64,000 nt of DNA from Cytobacillus firmus (lineage in GTDB: Bacteria > Bacillota > Bacilli > Bacillales > Cytobacillaceae), in NCBI RefSeq assembly GCF_023657595.1, contig NZ_CP098323.1, positions 2,566,001-2,630,000 on the forward strand, in the 5' to 3' direction. Within the stretch, counting starts at the first letter, position 1. Every line of letters starts with the position of its first letter. A model generated the notes under the pieces. It did no database searches. It worked only from the letters and a program-made list of their open reading frames with translations, and was not told the origin of the DNA. The position numbers and the translations under genes were made by a program. Shown piece after piece: positions 50,753-59,973 of this stretch.

Positions 50753-51757
50753 TTAATGCAGGGTTGCTCTGATCTCCTGCATTTTTTTTCTGACCAGAGG
50801 ATAAAAGTTTTTCTTAGCGCTGGCAGTCGAATTCCCGCCAAAAAATTCAGTGCCGGGGCAGGTTTTTACGGTATGCCCATGGCTGTTATCCAGCACCCTC
50901 TCACCCGAGTTTATATCCCACCAATGGTGATAGGTGATGCTGTCAATGGATGGCGCCAGGCCATATTTCAGCATCAGGAGCGCCGTGACAGTCACGATCG
51001 TTTCTTTTTGTTCACCCGTCATTTGATTGGAATCAAAATCGCCGAGATTTTCGATCGCTATCGCATCTGCTTCGATTTTGTGCATCGCTTCTTTATTCTG
51101 CAGGCCGAATGATCCTTCAGGAGCCACGTCGAACGGCCTTCCCACAGCCACTTTTCCATCGGGGAAAGTGGTCAGCTGCTGGCTGATCATGCTCCACTTC
51201 ATTCCGCTTACGTGATATTCCTCCATCCCCTTCATGATCGCAAAATGATTTGTGCCATTGAACTGTTTGTATGATGGCTGATAGGTGTGATGCTGCTGAA
51301 CCTTCGCCACTTTTCTCGTAAATTTCTGATTGAAAATCCAATCCCGGAATTCCTCTCTTGTCATGAGGACGAACTTTCCATCCATGGCTAACTTTTTTGG
51401 GATAATTTTTAGTTTTTGCCCGGTATTTATAGCGTTGGAGGATAGTCCATTTGCTGCCTTAATAATTGCCACACTTGAATCATATTTTTCCGCCAGCTTC
51501 CAGAGTGTATCTCCGGGTGCCACTTTGTACATGATCGGGACACGAAGCTTTTGCCCGATTAAAAGCCTGTCTGACTGCAGGCCGTTAAATAGTTTTAAGT
51601 CCCCTGCAGTTGATCCGTATTTTTTTGCAATCAATGTCAAGGTATCCCCTTGTTTTACATCATAAATATTGCGGGGATTGTTTTCGGCATGTGCAGCGCT
51701 CCAATTCAATTGCCAGAACACTGCGAGACTGAGGAAAAGAAAAATGCATTTTTTCAT
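50753..51757 (-). CDS. Secreted N-acetylmuramoyl-L-alanine amidase with two LysM domains
   Basis: About 334 residues. Signal peptide (about 1-24, AHA-EN). LysM 1 begins YDVKQGDTLTLIAKKYG and LysM 2 begins YKVAPGDTLWKLAEKYD. The C-terminal amidase_2/PGRP-type domain (about 135-330) has QQHHTYQPSYKQFNGTNHFAIMKGMEEYHV, AIENLGDFD, and HGHTVKTCPGTEFFGGN with the late zinc and catalytic residues. It cleaves peptidoglycan amide bonds during growth or spore germination. ATG 51757 has AAAGGA eight bases upstream; an earlier ATG six codons up is less likely. Confidence 0.86.
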   Translation of the reverse strand: MKKCIFLFLSLAVFWQLNWSAAHAENNPRNIYDVKQGDTLTLIAKKYGSTAGDLKLFNGLQSDRLLIGQKLRVPIMYKVAPGDTLWKLAEKYDSSVAIIKAANGLSSNAINTGQKLKIIPKKLAMDGKFVLMTREEFRDWIFNQKFTRKVAKVQQHHTYQPSYKQFNGTNHFAIMKGMEEYHVSGMKWSMISQQLTTFPDGKVAVGRPFDVAPEGSFGLQNKEAMHKIEADAIAIENLGDFDSNQMTGEQKETIVTVTALLMLKYGLAPSIDSITYHHWWDINSGERVLDNSHGHTVKTCPGTEFFGGNSTASAKKNFYPLVRKKMQEIRATLH

Positions 51758-51892
51758 ACTCAATGTCCTTTCCATTCGATTTTTATTATTTTTGTATAAC
51801 TAAAGAAAATTATCCTCTTTTTTTGGCATGATAAAAGAATCTGCAGGGTATTTTCTATAGCAGAATAAAAGAAATGCAAGGTGAGAGTCAGC

Positions 51893-52618
51893 ATGAAAAA
51901 CCAATACTTCTCAGAAATTTGCGTACCGATTCAAACTCCATATGGGTTTAAACCAGCAGAAAGAGAACAATTTGATTTTACGTTCGACCGTAAAGACCGT
52001 TTTAATGATTACAGGGTAGAAATTGATGGGCAGGATTATGATATCAGCCTGGATGACAATGGCCAGTGGTATTTTTTCACTTCATTTGTATGTGATTCAT
52101 TTGATGAGCTTAAGCTTTCCAGGCAGATTTTCAGGCCGCCCTATTTAAAAAATGTGGAATTGCGTTTAGTGGATTTAATGGAAAATGCAGATATCCGGGC
52201 TCTTTATGAAGGTCATGACAAAGCGTACGGACATGCACTTGCTCTTACAGATAACCTGTCATCTGTCCCAGCATCTAGGCAGGCAAGCCTTGCTAATTAT
52301 GATGGCTCAGATGACCCCACAATAATAAAAAGGATCCATTACATTCAAAATGAATACAAAGGAGAGATCACCCGGTTTATTTCCGGCTTTGAAACCCGTT
52401 CTTTTGCAACCTATACAGAAAATGAATACTACGCAAGGGAAATTCACCTGCCGAATAATGCAAGAACTTATTTGAAGCTGTTTGTTTACTTTTCCAGATA
52501 TGGCACTCTTCCTTCACAGCAAATGATGCCTCGGTTCCTGGCGAATTTATGGGCGTCTGCACAGAGTTTGAATACAGCAGCCAATCCCGCACTCTACAAA
52601 CAGCAAGCCATAGATTAA
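51893..52618 (+). CDS. Uncharacterised 241-residue protein
   Basis: No family recognised. Soluble and acidic with a beta-rich first half (FTFDRKDRFNDYRVEIDGQDYDISLDDNGQWYFFTSF) and a helical second half (TYLKLFVYFSRYGTLPSQQMMPRFLANLWASAQSL). No signal peptide or known motif. ATG 51893 has AGGTGAG seven bases upstream; the GTG four codons earlier lies in that site. Convergent with the LLM oxidoreductase gene, sharing the terminator region at 52711-52734. Confidence 0.6.
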   Translation: MKNQYFSEICVPIQTPYGFKPAEREQFDFTFDRKDRFNDYRVEIDGQDYDISLDDNGQWYFFTSFVCDSFDELKLSRQIFRPPYLKNVELRLVDLMENADIRALYEGHDKAYGHALALTDNLSSVPASRQASLANYDGSDDPTIIKRIHYIQNEYKGEITRFISGFETRSFATYTENEYYAREIHLPNNARTYLKLFVYFSRYGTLPSQQMMPRFLANLWASAQSLNTAANPALYKQQAID

Positions 52619-52707
52619 AACAGGGATTTTCATTTTTCGGCAATAAAAGCCATGATACGACCGCTGCGCGCAAGAATAGTCTAATCCTGCGCTTTCCCGA
52701 GAAATAT

Positions 52708-52734
52708 GAAAAGCGGGGAATATTTCCCCGCTCA
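52708..52734 (-). terminator. Rho-independent terminator of the LLM oxidoreductase gene
   Basis: AGCGGGGAA/TTCCCCGCT stem with TTTTC on the minus strand, overlapping the stop codon region. Confidence 0.75.
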
Positions 52735-53733
52735 ATTGCCGTCTGTTATTTCTTTCAATATTTCATAAGAACGTTTTTGTTTTTCTTCATCATAAATATA
52801 AGAAACCGCCATGATTTCGTCCACATTATACATACTCTGGAACTGCTCCAGCTGCCCTTTGACTGTTTCTTTGCTGCCCATCAGGGTGACGCTCGACATC
52901 CCCTCTGCCGCTTCCTTCTCCATTGGGTTCCAGATAGAGTCCAGATCCTCGACCGGAGGGCTTAATTTCATGGAAGTTCCTCTGACAACATTCAGGAAAA
53001 ACTGTTTCATAGTGGTTGACAGGAATTCAGCTTCCTCATCCGTTTCTGCAGCAATGACATTTAAGCAGATCATCATATATGGCTTATCCAGATATTGTGA
53101 AGGCTTAAAGTTGGCACGGTAGATCCGGATGGCGTCCTCCATCCACCTTGGAGCAAAGTGTGAAGCAAACACATATGGAAGCCCCAGCTCAGCAGCCAAA
53201 TACGCTGAATCTGTCGAAGAACCAAGGATATAAATAGGAATGTTCGTCTCAACCCCCGGGTGTGCTTTTACATAACTCTGCTCCTCTAAAGGACCAAAGT
53301 ATGTCAGCAGCTGCTTCACATCCTCAGGAAATGTATAAACAGAATCATTTTTTGAACGGCGAAGCGCATTAGCCGTCATCATATCCGTGCCAGGTGCCCT
53401 TCCGAGGCCCAAATCGACCCGATCCGGATAAATGGTTGCCATCGTGCCGAATTGCTCGGCAACCACTAATGGCGCATGGTTCGGCAGCATTATTCCGCCG
53501 GAGCCTATGCGAATCGTTTTAGTATGCTCCAATGCATGTTTTATTAAAATTGCCGTGGCAGAACTAACCAGTGTCGGGGTATTATGGTGCTCCGCTATCC
53601 AATAGCGTTTGTAGCCCATTTCCTCTGTTGCCTGGGCCAGATCAACAAGATCTTCGATGGCCTGCCTGCTGTCCTTCCCCTCTCGTATCGGGGCAAGGTT
53701 TAAAACAGAAACAGGTATTTGTATATTGGTCAT
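52732..53733 (-). CDS. LLM-class flavin-dependent oxidoreductase (luciferase-like)
   Basis: A 333-residue TIM-barrel flavoprotein: [84 protein letters not shown], and [26 protein letters not shown]. These match the YhbW/YceB-like LLM group (single-component, FMN-using, no F420). It oxidises an unknown small molecule with reduced flavin. AAGGAG-type site upstream. Monocistronic. Confidence 0.88.
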   Translation of the reverse strand: MTNIQIPVSVLNLAPIREGKDSRQAIEDLVDLAQATEEMGYKRYWIAEHHNTPTLVSSATAILIKHALEHTKTIRIGSGGIMLPNHAPLVVAEQFGTMATIYPDRVDLGLGRAPGTDMMTANALRRSKNDSVYTFPEDVKQLLTYFGPLEEQSYVKAHPGVETNIPIYILGSSTDSAYLAAELGLPYVFASHFAPRWMEDAIRIYRANFKPSQYLDKPYMMICLNVIAAETDEEAEFLSTTMKQFFLNVVRGTSMKLSPPVEDLDSIWNPMEKEAAEGMSSVTLMGSKETVKGQLEQFQSMYNVDEIMAVSYIYDEEKQKRSYEILKEITDGN

Positions 53734-53854
53734 TTTATAATCTCCTTCATGAAGAATTGACTTTATTTTAACAACCGAAATAAATTTAGGAAAATATAAT
53801 GCTTAGTGTGGGCAAAATTACTGCGGAGAATTTATTAAAATTTGAAATGGCAGT

Positions 53855-53975
53855 GGTTATGAGCGATTTTTGCTTTTTATGAGCGAAAATTTTATTTTAT
53901 GAGCGATTTTCTTTGGATTATGAGCGAAAAACTTATTTTATGAGCGATTTCCTTCGGTTTATGAGCGAATACCAA
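53855..53975. repeat. TGAGCGA short tandem repeat cluster
   Basis: Six copies of TTATGAGCGA at roughly 18-26-base spacing (from about 53857 to 53970), separated by T-rich linkers. The same TGAGCGA core occurs in the 52-bp repeat at 3900-4275 (minus strand). The remaining 53734-53854 and 53976-54025 stretch holds nothing else I can support. Confidence 0.7.
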
Positions 53976-54021
53976 ATTTCCTCAAAGAAATCATGTCCTG
54001 CCGCACCCAAGCCTAAGCAAG

Positions 54022-54056
54022 AAAAAACCAGCCCCTGTGAAAGGGACTGGCTCTCA
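54022..54056 (-). terminator. Rho-independent terminator of the EamA gene
   Basis: AGCCAGTCCCT/AGGGGCTGGTT stem (minus strand) followed by six T; overlaps the stop codon region. Confidence 0.75.
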
Positions 54057-55007
54057 GCTCACTCTTAATGGTTCTTCATTTTCAGCAGAAACACTGGTTT
54101 TTGCCGGTTTTTTCTTACTCAAAGCCAGCAGCAGAATCATGCCAAAGATACAGGCAGTACCAGCCCATTGATATAGTCCGAATGGTTCGTTCAGCCAGAT
54201 AACCGTAGTAAATACTGCGGCAAGCGGCTCGAGGCTGCTTAAAAGACTGGTTTCCGTTGGAGACAGCGTTTGGAGACTTTCAATATAGAACCAGAAGGCA
54301 AGCATCGTTCCAAAAATAATAACGAAGACCAAATAAAGGTAACCCTCAGCCGTTAAGCTCCTAAAATCCATTTGCCATGGGGGGTGGATGAAACTCAATG
54401 CAAATCCGCCAATCACCATCGCCCAGCCAACCACGACAAGGGAATCATACTCCTTGAGCAGCGGGACGGCATACAACGTATAAAACGCCAGTGCCACACC
54501 AGATAGAACTCCCCATACAATCGCAGGTGACGGTACGGACAGCTGAGAAACAGAACCATTTGTCAATAGAAGAAAGCACCCCGCTATAGCAAGGGACACG
54601 GTCACCAAATCCTGTCTTGTAAACACCGTTTGCTTACGCAGGACCAGGTAAATGATAATCATAGCTGGTGCCAGATATTGAAGCAGCGTGGCAACAGCCG
54701 CATTGCCATGATGAATGGAAGCCATATAGGTGTACTGTACGGCCAGCATTCCCGCCAGGCCAAAGATCAAAAGCATGGCAGCTGCTTTTTTATTTTTCCA
54801 CACTCCAAATACCTGTGAGCGATCTTTCAGTAAAAATTGAACGGCCAAAAGAAGAACACCTGCGACCAGAAGCCGGGCTGTGACAAGCCAATCAACAGAG
54901 ATTCCAAATTCCTGAAAAAGCTTTTGGGCAACTGTTCCTCCAACTCCCCAGAATGAAGCCCCAAAAATAACAAGCAATAAACCCGTACTCCTTGAACGTC
55001 CTTTCAT
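54054..55007 (-). CDS. EamA/DMT-family metabolite exporter
   Basis: A 317-residue protein with ten transmembrane helices in two EamA repeats: [21 protein letters not shown]...[39 protein letters not shown], and [21 protein letters not shown]...[24 protein letters not shown] carriers export amino acids, purines or drugs. Divergently transcribed from the AraC-type gene at 55112, with about 105 bases between starts, which suggests that regulator controls it. AGGTGG seven bases before the ATG. Confidence 0.86.
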   Translation of the reverse strand: MKGRSRSTGLLLVIFGASFWGVGGTVAQKLFQEFGISVDWLVTARLLVAGVLLLAVQFLLKDRSQVFGVWKNKKAAAMLLIFGLAGMLAVQYTYMASIHHGNAAVATLLQYLAPAMIIIYLVLRKQTVFTRQDLVTVSLAIAGCFLLLTNGSVSQLSVPSPAIVWGVLSGVALAFYTLYAVPLLKEYDSLVVVGWAMVIGGFALSFIHPPWQMDFRSLTAEGYLYLVFVIIFGTMLAFWFYIESLQTLSPTETSLLSSLEPLAAVFTTVIWLNEPFGLYQWAGTACIFGMILLLALSKKKPAKTSVSAENEEPLRVS

Positions 55008-55111
55008 GTTGATTCCACCTTAAATATAATAATAGTGTTATAATAAACCAAATTCTGTGATAAAAATAGCTGGATATCATAAAAAAGTATAACAATATTG
55101 AGGTGGCTTTT

Positions 55112-56017
55112 TTGCAGATTAAAGACTTTAAAGTGGATGAACGCCTGAAAGAATTAACGAGCCACAGGACGGTGGTGATGCCTGTCGCCTGCTACGAAAC
55201 GAAGATTGCAGATAATATCCAAGGCAAAATCCCTTTGCACTGGCATGAGGAGATTCAATTTATCCTGTCAGTAAAAGGCGAAGCTATTGTCCAAATCAAT
55301 GAGGAAAAACTGGCAGTTAAAGAAGGTGAAGGCATTTTCATTAATAGCGGCTGTCTCCATTCGGCCGAGGACTTAAACGGAGATTGCGTTTATATTTGTT
55401 TAAATGTCTCCCCTCATTTCCTGCTTCCCCAGGAATTATACAGCAGTTATATTTATCCATATATATCAGCAACAAATCTTCCATACATCATCCTGAACCG
55501 CAGCGAGGATTGGGGAAAAAGCATATTAGAAAGCATCATAGAAATCAAGAAATTAATTAATGACAATCCTCCATTTTACGAGATTAACATAACCAGTTTG
55601 CTCACATTCATTTGGCAGCAGTTAATCAGGAACGGATTTCATTTGGAATACAGCCAGACTGAAGTTGAAAAGCATATGCGGATGAAGGCAATGCTGAATT
55701 GGATTCATCAGCATTTCGCTGAAAAAGTTACTCTTGCTGATATTGCCAAAGCCGGCAGGCTGAGTAATTCTGAATGCTGCAGATACTTTAAAAAAATCTT
55801 AAAGACGACACCCATTAACTACTTGATTCATTATCGCATACAAAAAAGTCTCCCCCTGCTGCAAGAAAGAGACTCGAATGTCACAGAAGTTGCCTTTAAA
55901 GCAGGATTCAACAGCAGCAGTTACTTTATTGAAAAATTCCGCAAGTCTATGAATATGACACCTTTAGCGTATAAAAAGAATCGAAATTATTGCAGCACAT
56001 TAGGAAATGGCCATTGA
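55112..56017 (+). CDS. AraC-family regulator with N-terminal cupin
   Basis: About 301 residues. N-terminal cupin sensor (about 35-110: PLHWHEEIQFILSVKGEAIVQINEEKLAVKEGEGIFINSG). C-terminal double HTH (about 195-295: IHQHFAEKVTLADIAKAGRLSNSECCRYFKK, then VTEVAFKAGFNSSSYFIEKFRKSMNMTPLAYKK). TTG 55112 has GAGGTG six bases upstream; the GTG at 55103 lies inside that site. Divergent to the EamA exporter, its probable target. The last 18 bases overlap the convergent hydrolase gene. Confidence 0.85.
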   Translation: MQIKDFKVDERLKELTSHRTVVMPVACYETKIADNIQGKIPLHWHEEIQFILSVKGEAIVQINEEKLAVKEGEGIFINSGCLHSAEDLNGDCVYICLNVSPHFLLPQELYSSYIYPYISATNLPYIILNRSEDWGKSILESIIEIKKLINDNPPFYEINITSLLTFIWQQLIRNGFHLEYSQTEVEKHMRMKAMLNWIHQHFAEKVTLADIAKAGRLSNSECCRYFKKILKTTPINYLIHYRIQKSLPLLQERDSNVTEVAFKAGFNSSSYFIEKFRKSMNMTPLAYKKNRNYCSTLGNGH

Positions 56018-56608
56018 TTGTCCGAACTGTTCCTGGCCATGGGATGAAAAGTATGTGTTTATATCTATAGTCCGGCTGTCTATATTCAGAAAATACTCTT
56101 TCAGGTTTCCCTGAAAAACAATATGAAAATCTTCCATTTCCAAAAACTCATGCGGTATAACAAGTGAGGGCGGTTTAGTAAAATGGACAATCTCACTCCT
56201 CTGTAAGACAGTTGCTACAAATTGAGAGCAGAAAAAAGCATTATTTCTTGAGAGTTGCTTATTAAATATGATCGCAAATAGCCCCAGCAGATTATAGCCG
56301 TAATCGTCTTTTTCTGATTCTATCTTGTTTATGAATGCTTTAAGCTTATTCTGCTGTGCATCTGTAACAGAACAGCTAATGACTGTGCACCTTGAGTTAC
56401 TAAAAAATTCTCCTCGGAAATTTTCTTTAACAAAACCGCCTATGAATGGATTTTTCGCCGTTTTTCTGCCAAAACTGTACACTTCTTTTAATTCAGGATC
56501 AATTGAGATAGAAGCATGATTATAAGGTTTTTTTGTATAAATCTTAATAAGCCGCGTAAATAACGTTCCGGTATCCGTAAGGAGTATATAGATTTTTTGA
56601 TTAGACAT
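56000..56608 (-). CDS. YiiX/NlpC-P60-like cysteine hydrolase
   Basis: About 202 residues of the permuted papain-like (YiiX/YebB, DUF830-type) group: KKPYNHASISID supplies the His-containing motif and AFFCSQFVATVLQ the Cys-containing helix. YNLLGLFAIIFNKQ lies between. Such enzymes cleave peptide or lipid amide/ester bonds; the target is unknown. No signal peptide. ATG 56608 has AAGGAG seven bases upstream; an ATG six codons earlier precedes that site. Convergent overlap with the AraC gene. Confidence 0.75.
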   Translation of the reverse strand: MSNQKIYILLTDTGTLFTRLIKIYTKKPYNHASISIDPELKEVYSFGRKTAKNPFIGGFVKENFRGEFFSNSRCTVISCSVTDAQQNKLKAFINKIESEKDDYGYNLLGLFAIIFNKQLSRNNAFFCSQFVATVLQRSEIVHFTKPPSLVIPHEFLEMEDFHIVFQGNLKEYFLNIDSRTIDINTYFSSHGQEQFGQSMAIS

Positions 56609-56812
56609 AACGTATCTCCTTATCAAAAATATGATTATATTTTAATAATAAAGAGACACGTCTTTTTGGTTAAGAAGCCTGCGCTGTATATGGATATAGG
56701 ACTTGAGACTTAAGGTTATTAATTTTCAAAGATAAAAATAAATTTAGATGTAGGAAAATGAAGTGTATGCCTAGAACTTTATGCAGTGAGCATGAAATGG
56801 AGGGTGAGTTTC

Positions 56813-57286
56813 TTGGAACAGACTATTTTTAACCATATGGAAACAGTGCGGGGCATTACTGAAAAATCGATTGAACGATTTCCTGAAGAAATGGCTGATA
56901 TCATTCCAGAAGGGTTTAATAATAGTATCCGCTGGAATTTCGGTCACATTGCATTTGTACAGGAAAAGCTGGTCTTTGGAATATCAGGTGAAGAAATGAA
57001 CGTCCCGATGAACTATGAACGGTTATTTGGCGCTGGAACAAAGCCTGCCGATTGGACCGATACACCGCCTTCATTCAAGGAAATTGCATCTGTCTTATCC
57101 GAACAAAAACCCAGAATAAAGACATTTCTTCATGATCGTTTTCACCAAAAACTGCCCAGCCCATATACAAATCGCGGTGGAATAACTTTTCACACAACTG
57201 GAGAGGCATTTCTATTTGGCTTTTATCATGAAGCGATGCATATGGAAACAATCAAACGCATCTATCGATCCATTTCTTCTAAATAA
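56813..57286 (+). CDS. DinB-family protein (DinB_2, probable metal-dependent enzyme)
   Basis: About 157 residues forming a four-helix DinB bundle: RGITEKSIERFPEEMADIIPEGFNNSIRWNFGHIAFVQEKLVFGI, then TTGEAFLFGFYHEAMHMETIKRIYR. The three metal-binding His are HI (near 54), HE and HM (near 140-144). DinB-fold proteins are often thiol-dependent transferases that use bacillithiol in Bacilli. TTG 56813 sits nine bases after GGAGG. Monocistronic, with a terminator 35 bases after the stop. Confidence 0.8.
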   Translation: MEQTIFNHMETVRGITEKSIERFPEEMADIIPEGFNNSIRWNFGHIAFVQEKLVFGISGEEMNVPMNYERLFGAGTKPADWTDTPPSFKEIASVLSEQKPRIKTFLHDRFHQKLPSPYTNRGGITFHTTGEAFLFGFYHEAMHMETIKRIYRSISSK

Positions 57287-57319
57287 GGCAAGCATAAGAC
57301 TAATTTAAAATGCATGGGG

Positions 57320-57362
57320 ATTCAGCCAACATAACAACATGCAAGCTGGATCCTTCTTTTTT
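57320..57362 (+). terminator. Rho-independent terminator of the DinB gene
   Basis: GGATTCAGC/GCTGGATCC stem (one G-T pair) with an 18-base loop, followed by TTCTTTTTT. Confidence 0.65.
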
Positions 57363-57489
57363 ATAATATTATATTTCTCCGTTTTGCTGCAGCCAAGATT
57401 TTACATCGAACAGCCATAAATTCTGCCTGGACTTGCACCTCTGAGTATCTGACATACTATAAGAAAACGAAGCTGGAATTAATAAATAT

Positions 57490-57521
57490 GTAAAAACTGT
57501 TGAGAAAGCAAATTCTCAACA
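57490..57521 (-). terminator. Rho-independent terminator of the Arg/Asp-rich gene
   Basis: CTGTTGAGAA/TTCTCAACAG perfect 10-bp stem with AGCAAA-type loop, TTTTTAC on the minus strand. Confidence 0.8.
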
Positions 57522-57547
57522 GCTTTGACCATACCCTTAAATTCAGT

Positions 57548-57736
57548 TTACCAAGGACACCTATTTCTCCGTCTTCTATCATCATCATCTCTTCTGCGAT
57601 CTCTTCTATCATCCTCGACAACAATAACCCTATTCGCACGGATAAACACATTATCCACATCAATATCTCTTCTTCTTCTGTCATCACGATCAAATGCACC
57701 TGCTACATCATCAAATCTTCTTCTTCCACATGACAT
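57548..57736 (-). CDS. Arg/Asp-rich low-complexity small protein
   Basis: A 62-residue protein with a perfect AGGAGGTGATTTAG leader before ATG 57736 and its own terminator. It begins MSCGRRRFDDVAGAFDRDD and ends in alternating runs of Arg and Asp (DDRRDRRRDDDDRRRR) before NRCPW. A short ordered piece (VDNVFIRANRVIVVEDD) lies between. The mixed-charge repeats and two terminal Cys recall spore coat or exosporium-associated proteins; the family is unknown. The opposite-strand frames here are only shadows of the repeat. Confidence 0.65.
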   Translation of the reverse strand: MSCGRRRFDDVAGAFDRDDRRRRDIDVDNVFIRANRVIVVEDDRRDRRRDDDDRRRRNRCPW

Positions 57737-58125
57737 CTAAATCACCTCCTTGTCCCATTTACTTTAAAATATGCATTGTTTGAAAGATTGCATGGATAAT
57801 CACCCTGAATAAGAAATCTATTTTTTAATTGGGAAAAATTCATTTTTTCGCATTCCCTCTTCTGGTTCAGTTTTTTTATAAAAAACTCCCAAAATATTCA
57901 TACTTTAGAATCGATTAAGTAGATCAAAGCATATGAAGTTTTTTCACGAATCTGCAAAGAAAATGGCTCCAGCAAATAGCTGGAACCACCTTAATAATAT
58001 TTACGCAAATTTTCTTTATATAAACCTTATTGCCTATTGGCAGCATTCCTAAAATACCGTAATACTAATCACTTCTCTTAGCGGTCAAAAACGGATTACT
58101 TGCAATCCTCTCTTTATTTACTATT
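57737..58125. other. 389-bp gap without genes
   Basis: AT-rich stretch between the Arg/Asp-rich gene and the LtaS-type gene. I see only the terminator hairpin at 57963-57990 and the promoter side of the small gene; no further frame with a ribosome site or structured RNA. Confidence 0.6.
57958..57990 (-). terminator. Terminator of the PlsY-fusion-LtaS operon
   Basis: GGTTCCAGC/GCTGGAGCC stem (loop TATTT) followed by ATTTTC on the minus strand, about 135 bases after the LtaS-type stop. Confidence 0.6.
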
Positions 58126-59973
58126 TTATTCCATAAACCTCATTAAATCCCCATGCACAATATCATCAGAAAAGCCGAGCTCTTTCCTGGAGATATCCAT
58201 TAAAGGTTCACAGCCTGTAATATCCGCTTCTTCTTCCGATTTACTATCGAAGCATTTACCGGATTTGTACAAATAGTCTTTCGCTATGAAACTTCCATCC
58301 CGGAAGGTAACGGGATGATAGGGATCCCTTGTAAACAGGTTTTGCCCGAAGCTGAAATTTTCATCAGCACTTATGCCGAGCAGATGAAGAATCGTTGCCC
58401 TGATATCGATTTCCCCGCCAAGGTTCGAGAACGTTTTGCCCTCCACACCCGGCACATGGATAATCAGCGGCACACTCTGGAGCTGCATGCGGTTCACAAT
58501 CGTATCTTCCTGCCCCAGCAGTTCAAGCACACCATGCTCATACTTGTCAGAGATGCCATAATGATCGCCATACAATACAAACATCGTATTTTCATAGAGT
58601 CCCTTCTTTTTTAAGTCCTGGAAGAAGGTTTTAATGGCTTCATCCTGGTACCTGACGGTTGTGACATAGCGATTGACCACCATTTCACTGGTGCTGGCCT
58701 CAGGAATAAACTGATCTTCCTCCTCCAGCAAAAACGGAAAATGGTTTGTTAATGTGATAAACCTTGCGTAGAAAGGCTTTTGCAGGTTATCCAGATGCTG
58801 AATGGATTGCTGAAAAAATGGAATATCTTTAATCCCGTAGTTCACTGAGTTCTCATCACTCACCATATAATCGGCTTTTGAAAAATAACGGTTGTATCCT
58901 AAGGAATCATACATGGCCTCCCGATTCCAGAACGAAGCGTCATTCCCGTGGAAAATGGCTGAGTAATAATCCTTTTCAGCTAATATATGCGGCAGGCTCC
59001 GATAAGCGTTTTCCGTTTTCCGGACAAATGCCGAGCCGCTGGACAAAGGATAAAGGCCCGTATCAACCATGAATTCCGAGTCCGATGTTTTGCCCTGTGC
59101 TGTCTGATCATAGACCCGGCTGAAATAAAAGCTGTCTTCAATCAGTGAATTAAGGAAAGGCGTTATTTCCTGCCCATTCACCTTCTGGTTGATCACAAAA
59201 TTCTGTGTGGACTCCATGCTGATCAGAACGACATTCATACCTTTTGCGGCACCAAAGTAATCTGATGGCTTATCTTCATGTGATTGCACATACTCAGCAG
59301 AAGCCTCAGCATCTGTTGCACTGGCAAAAGCGCGGTTGAGCGGGTTTGCTGCAGCGATTCCAATATCATATAGATGATACTGATACAAGCCTATATGCTT
59401 AACAAGCTGCTGGCGATTATAGGATTCCGAAAATAAATGAGGCACTTTCACCAAGCCAAGAGTGATGGTTATTAGAACAAACATCAGACTGACAGCACCA
59501 TAAAGCCTTTTTGATTTATATGTAACCTGCTCACCTGTTGATTTCCTTTTTAAATAGTAAAGCCAAAAAACAACCAGATCAGCCAATAACAGAAGATCCC
59601 ATGGGCTGATTAATTCAAAAGTACTCGGTCCTATCCCTCCTACATTTTTAAACTGAAAAAGGATAGGAACGGTTACAAAATCAGTATAAAAGCGATAATA
59701 TAGTAGGTCCCCAAAAAGAATGCCGGTCAAAACTGCCATCGCTGCAAAAATAGCTCCCGGTTTGGCCTTTCGCTTAAAGTAATAAGGAATTCCGAGAATG
59801 ACCATAATGGCCCCAATAGGGCTTAATAGCATAAATAAAATATCTGTCCAGTTCTCCGGGTGCAAATTGAATCCGATAAAGGATACAGCAGCCGTCTTGA
59901 TCCAGATTAAGATAACGGCAGCCCAAATGGAAGGAAGCTTTTTAAATAACTTCATAATCATACCGCTTTTCAT
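58126..59973 (-). CDS. LtaS-type lipoteichoic acid synthase family protein
   Basis: About 615 residues: five N-terminal transmembrane helices (about 13-195) and an extracellular sulfatase-fold domain. The metal site and nucleophile lie in VVLISMESTQNFVIN and TAQGKTSDSEFMVD (catalytic Thr), with later HGNDASFWNRE, FITLTNHFPF and LYGDHYGISDKYE. LtaS-family enzymes transfer glycerol-phosphate from phosphatidylglycerol to a growing polymer or primer. In this operon the start lies inside the end of the fusion gene (32-base overlap), with a weak own ribosome site, so it depends on translational coupling. Confidence 0.87.
   Translation of the reverse strand: MKSGMIMKLFKKLPSIWAAVILIWIKTAAVSFIGFNLHPENWTDILFMLLSPIGAIMVILGIPYYFKRKAKPGAIFAAMAVLTGILFGDLLYYRFYTDFVTVPILFQFKNVGGIGPSTFELISPWDLLLLADLVVFWLYYLKRKSTGEQVTYKSKRLYGAVSLMFVLITITLGLVKVPHLFSESYNRQQLVKHIGLYQYHLYDIGIAAANPLNRAFASATDAEASAEYVQSHEDKPSDYFGAAKGMNVVLISMESTQNFVINQKVNGQEITPFLNSLIEDSFYFSRVYDQTAQGKTSDSEFMVDTGLYPLSSGSAFVRKTENAYRSLPHILAEKDYYSAIFHGNDASFWNREAMYDSLGYNRYFSKADYMVSDENSVNYGIKDIPFFQQSIQHLDNLQKPFYARFITLTNHFPFLLEEEDQFIPEASTSEMVVNRYVTTVRYQDEAIKTFFQDLKKKGLYENTMFVLYGDHYGISDKYEHGVLELLGQEDTIVNRMQLQSVPLIIHVPGVEGKTFSNLGGEIDIRATILHLLGISADENFSFGQNLFTRDPYHPVTFRDGSFIAKDYLYKSGKCFDSKSEEEADITGCEPLMDISRKELGFSDDIVHGDLMRFME

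Noticed and set aside
57457-57733. Frames antisense or shifted over the Arg/Asp-rich gene
   Set aside because: They arise from the repetitive codons of the real gene at 57548-57736 and lack start signals.
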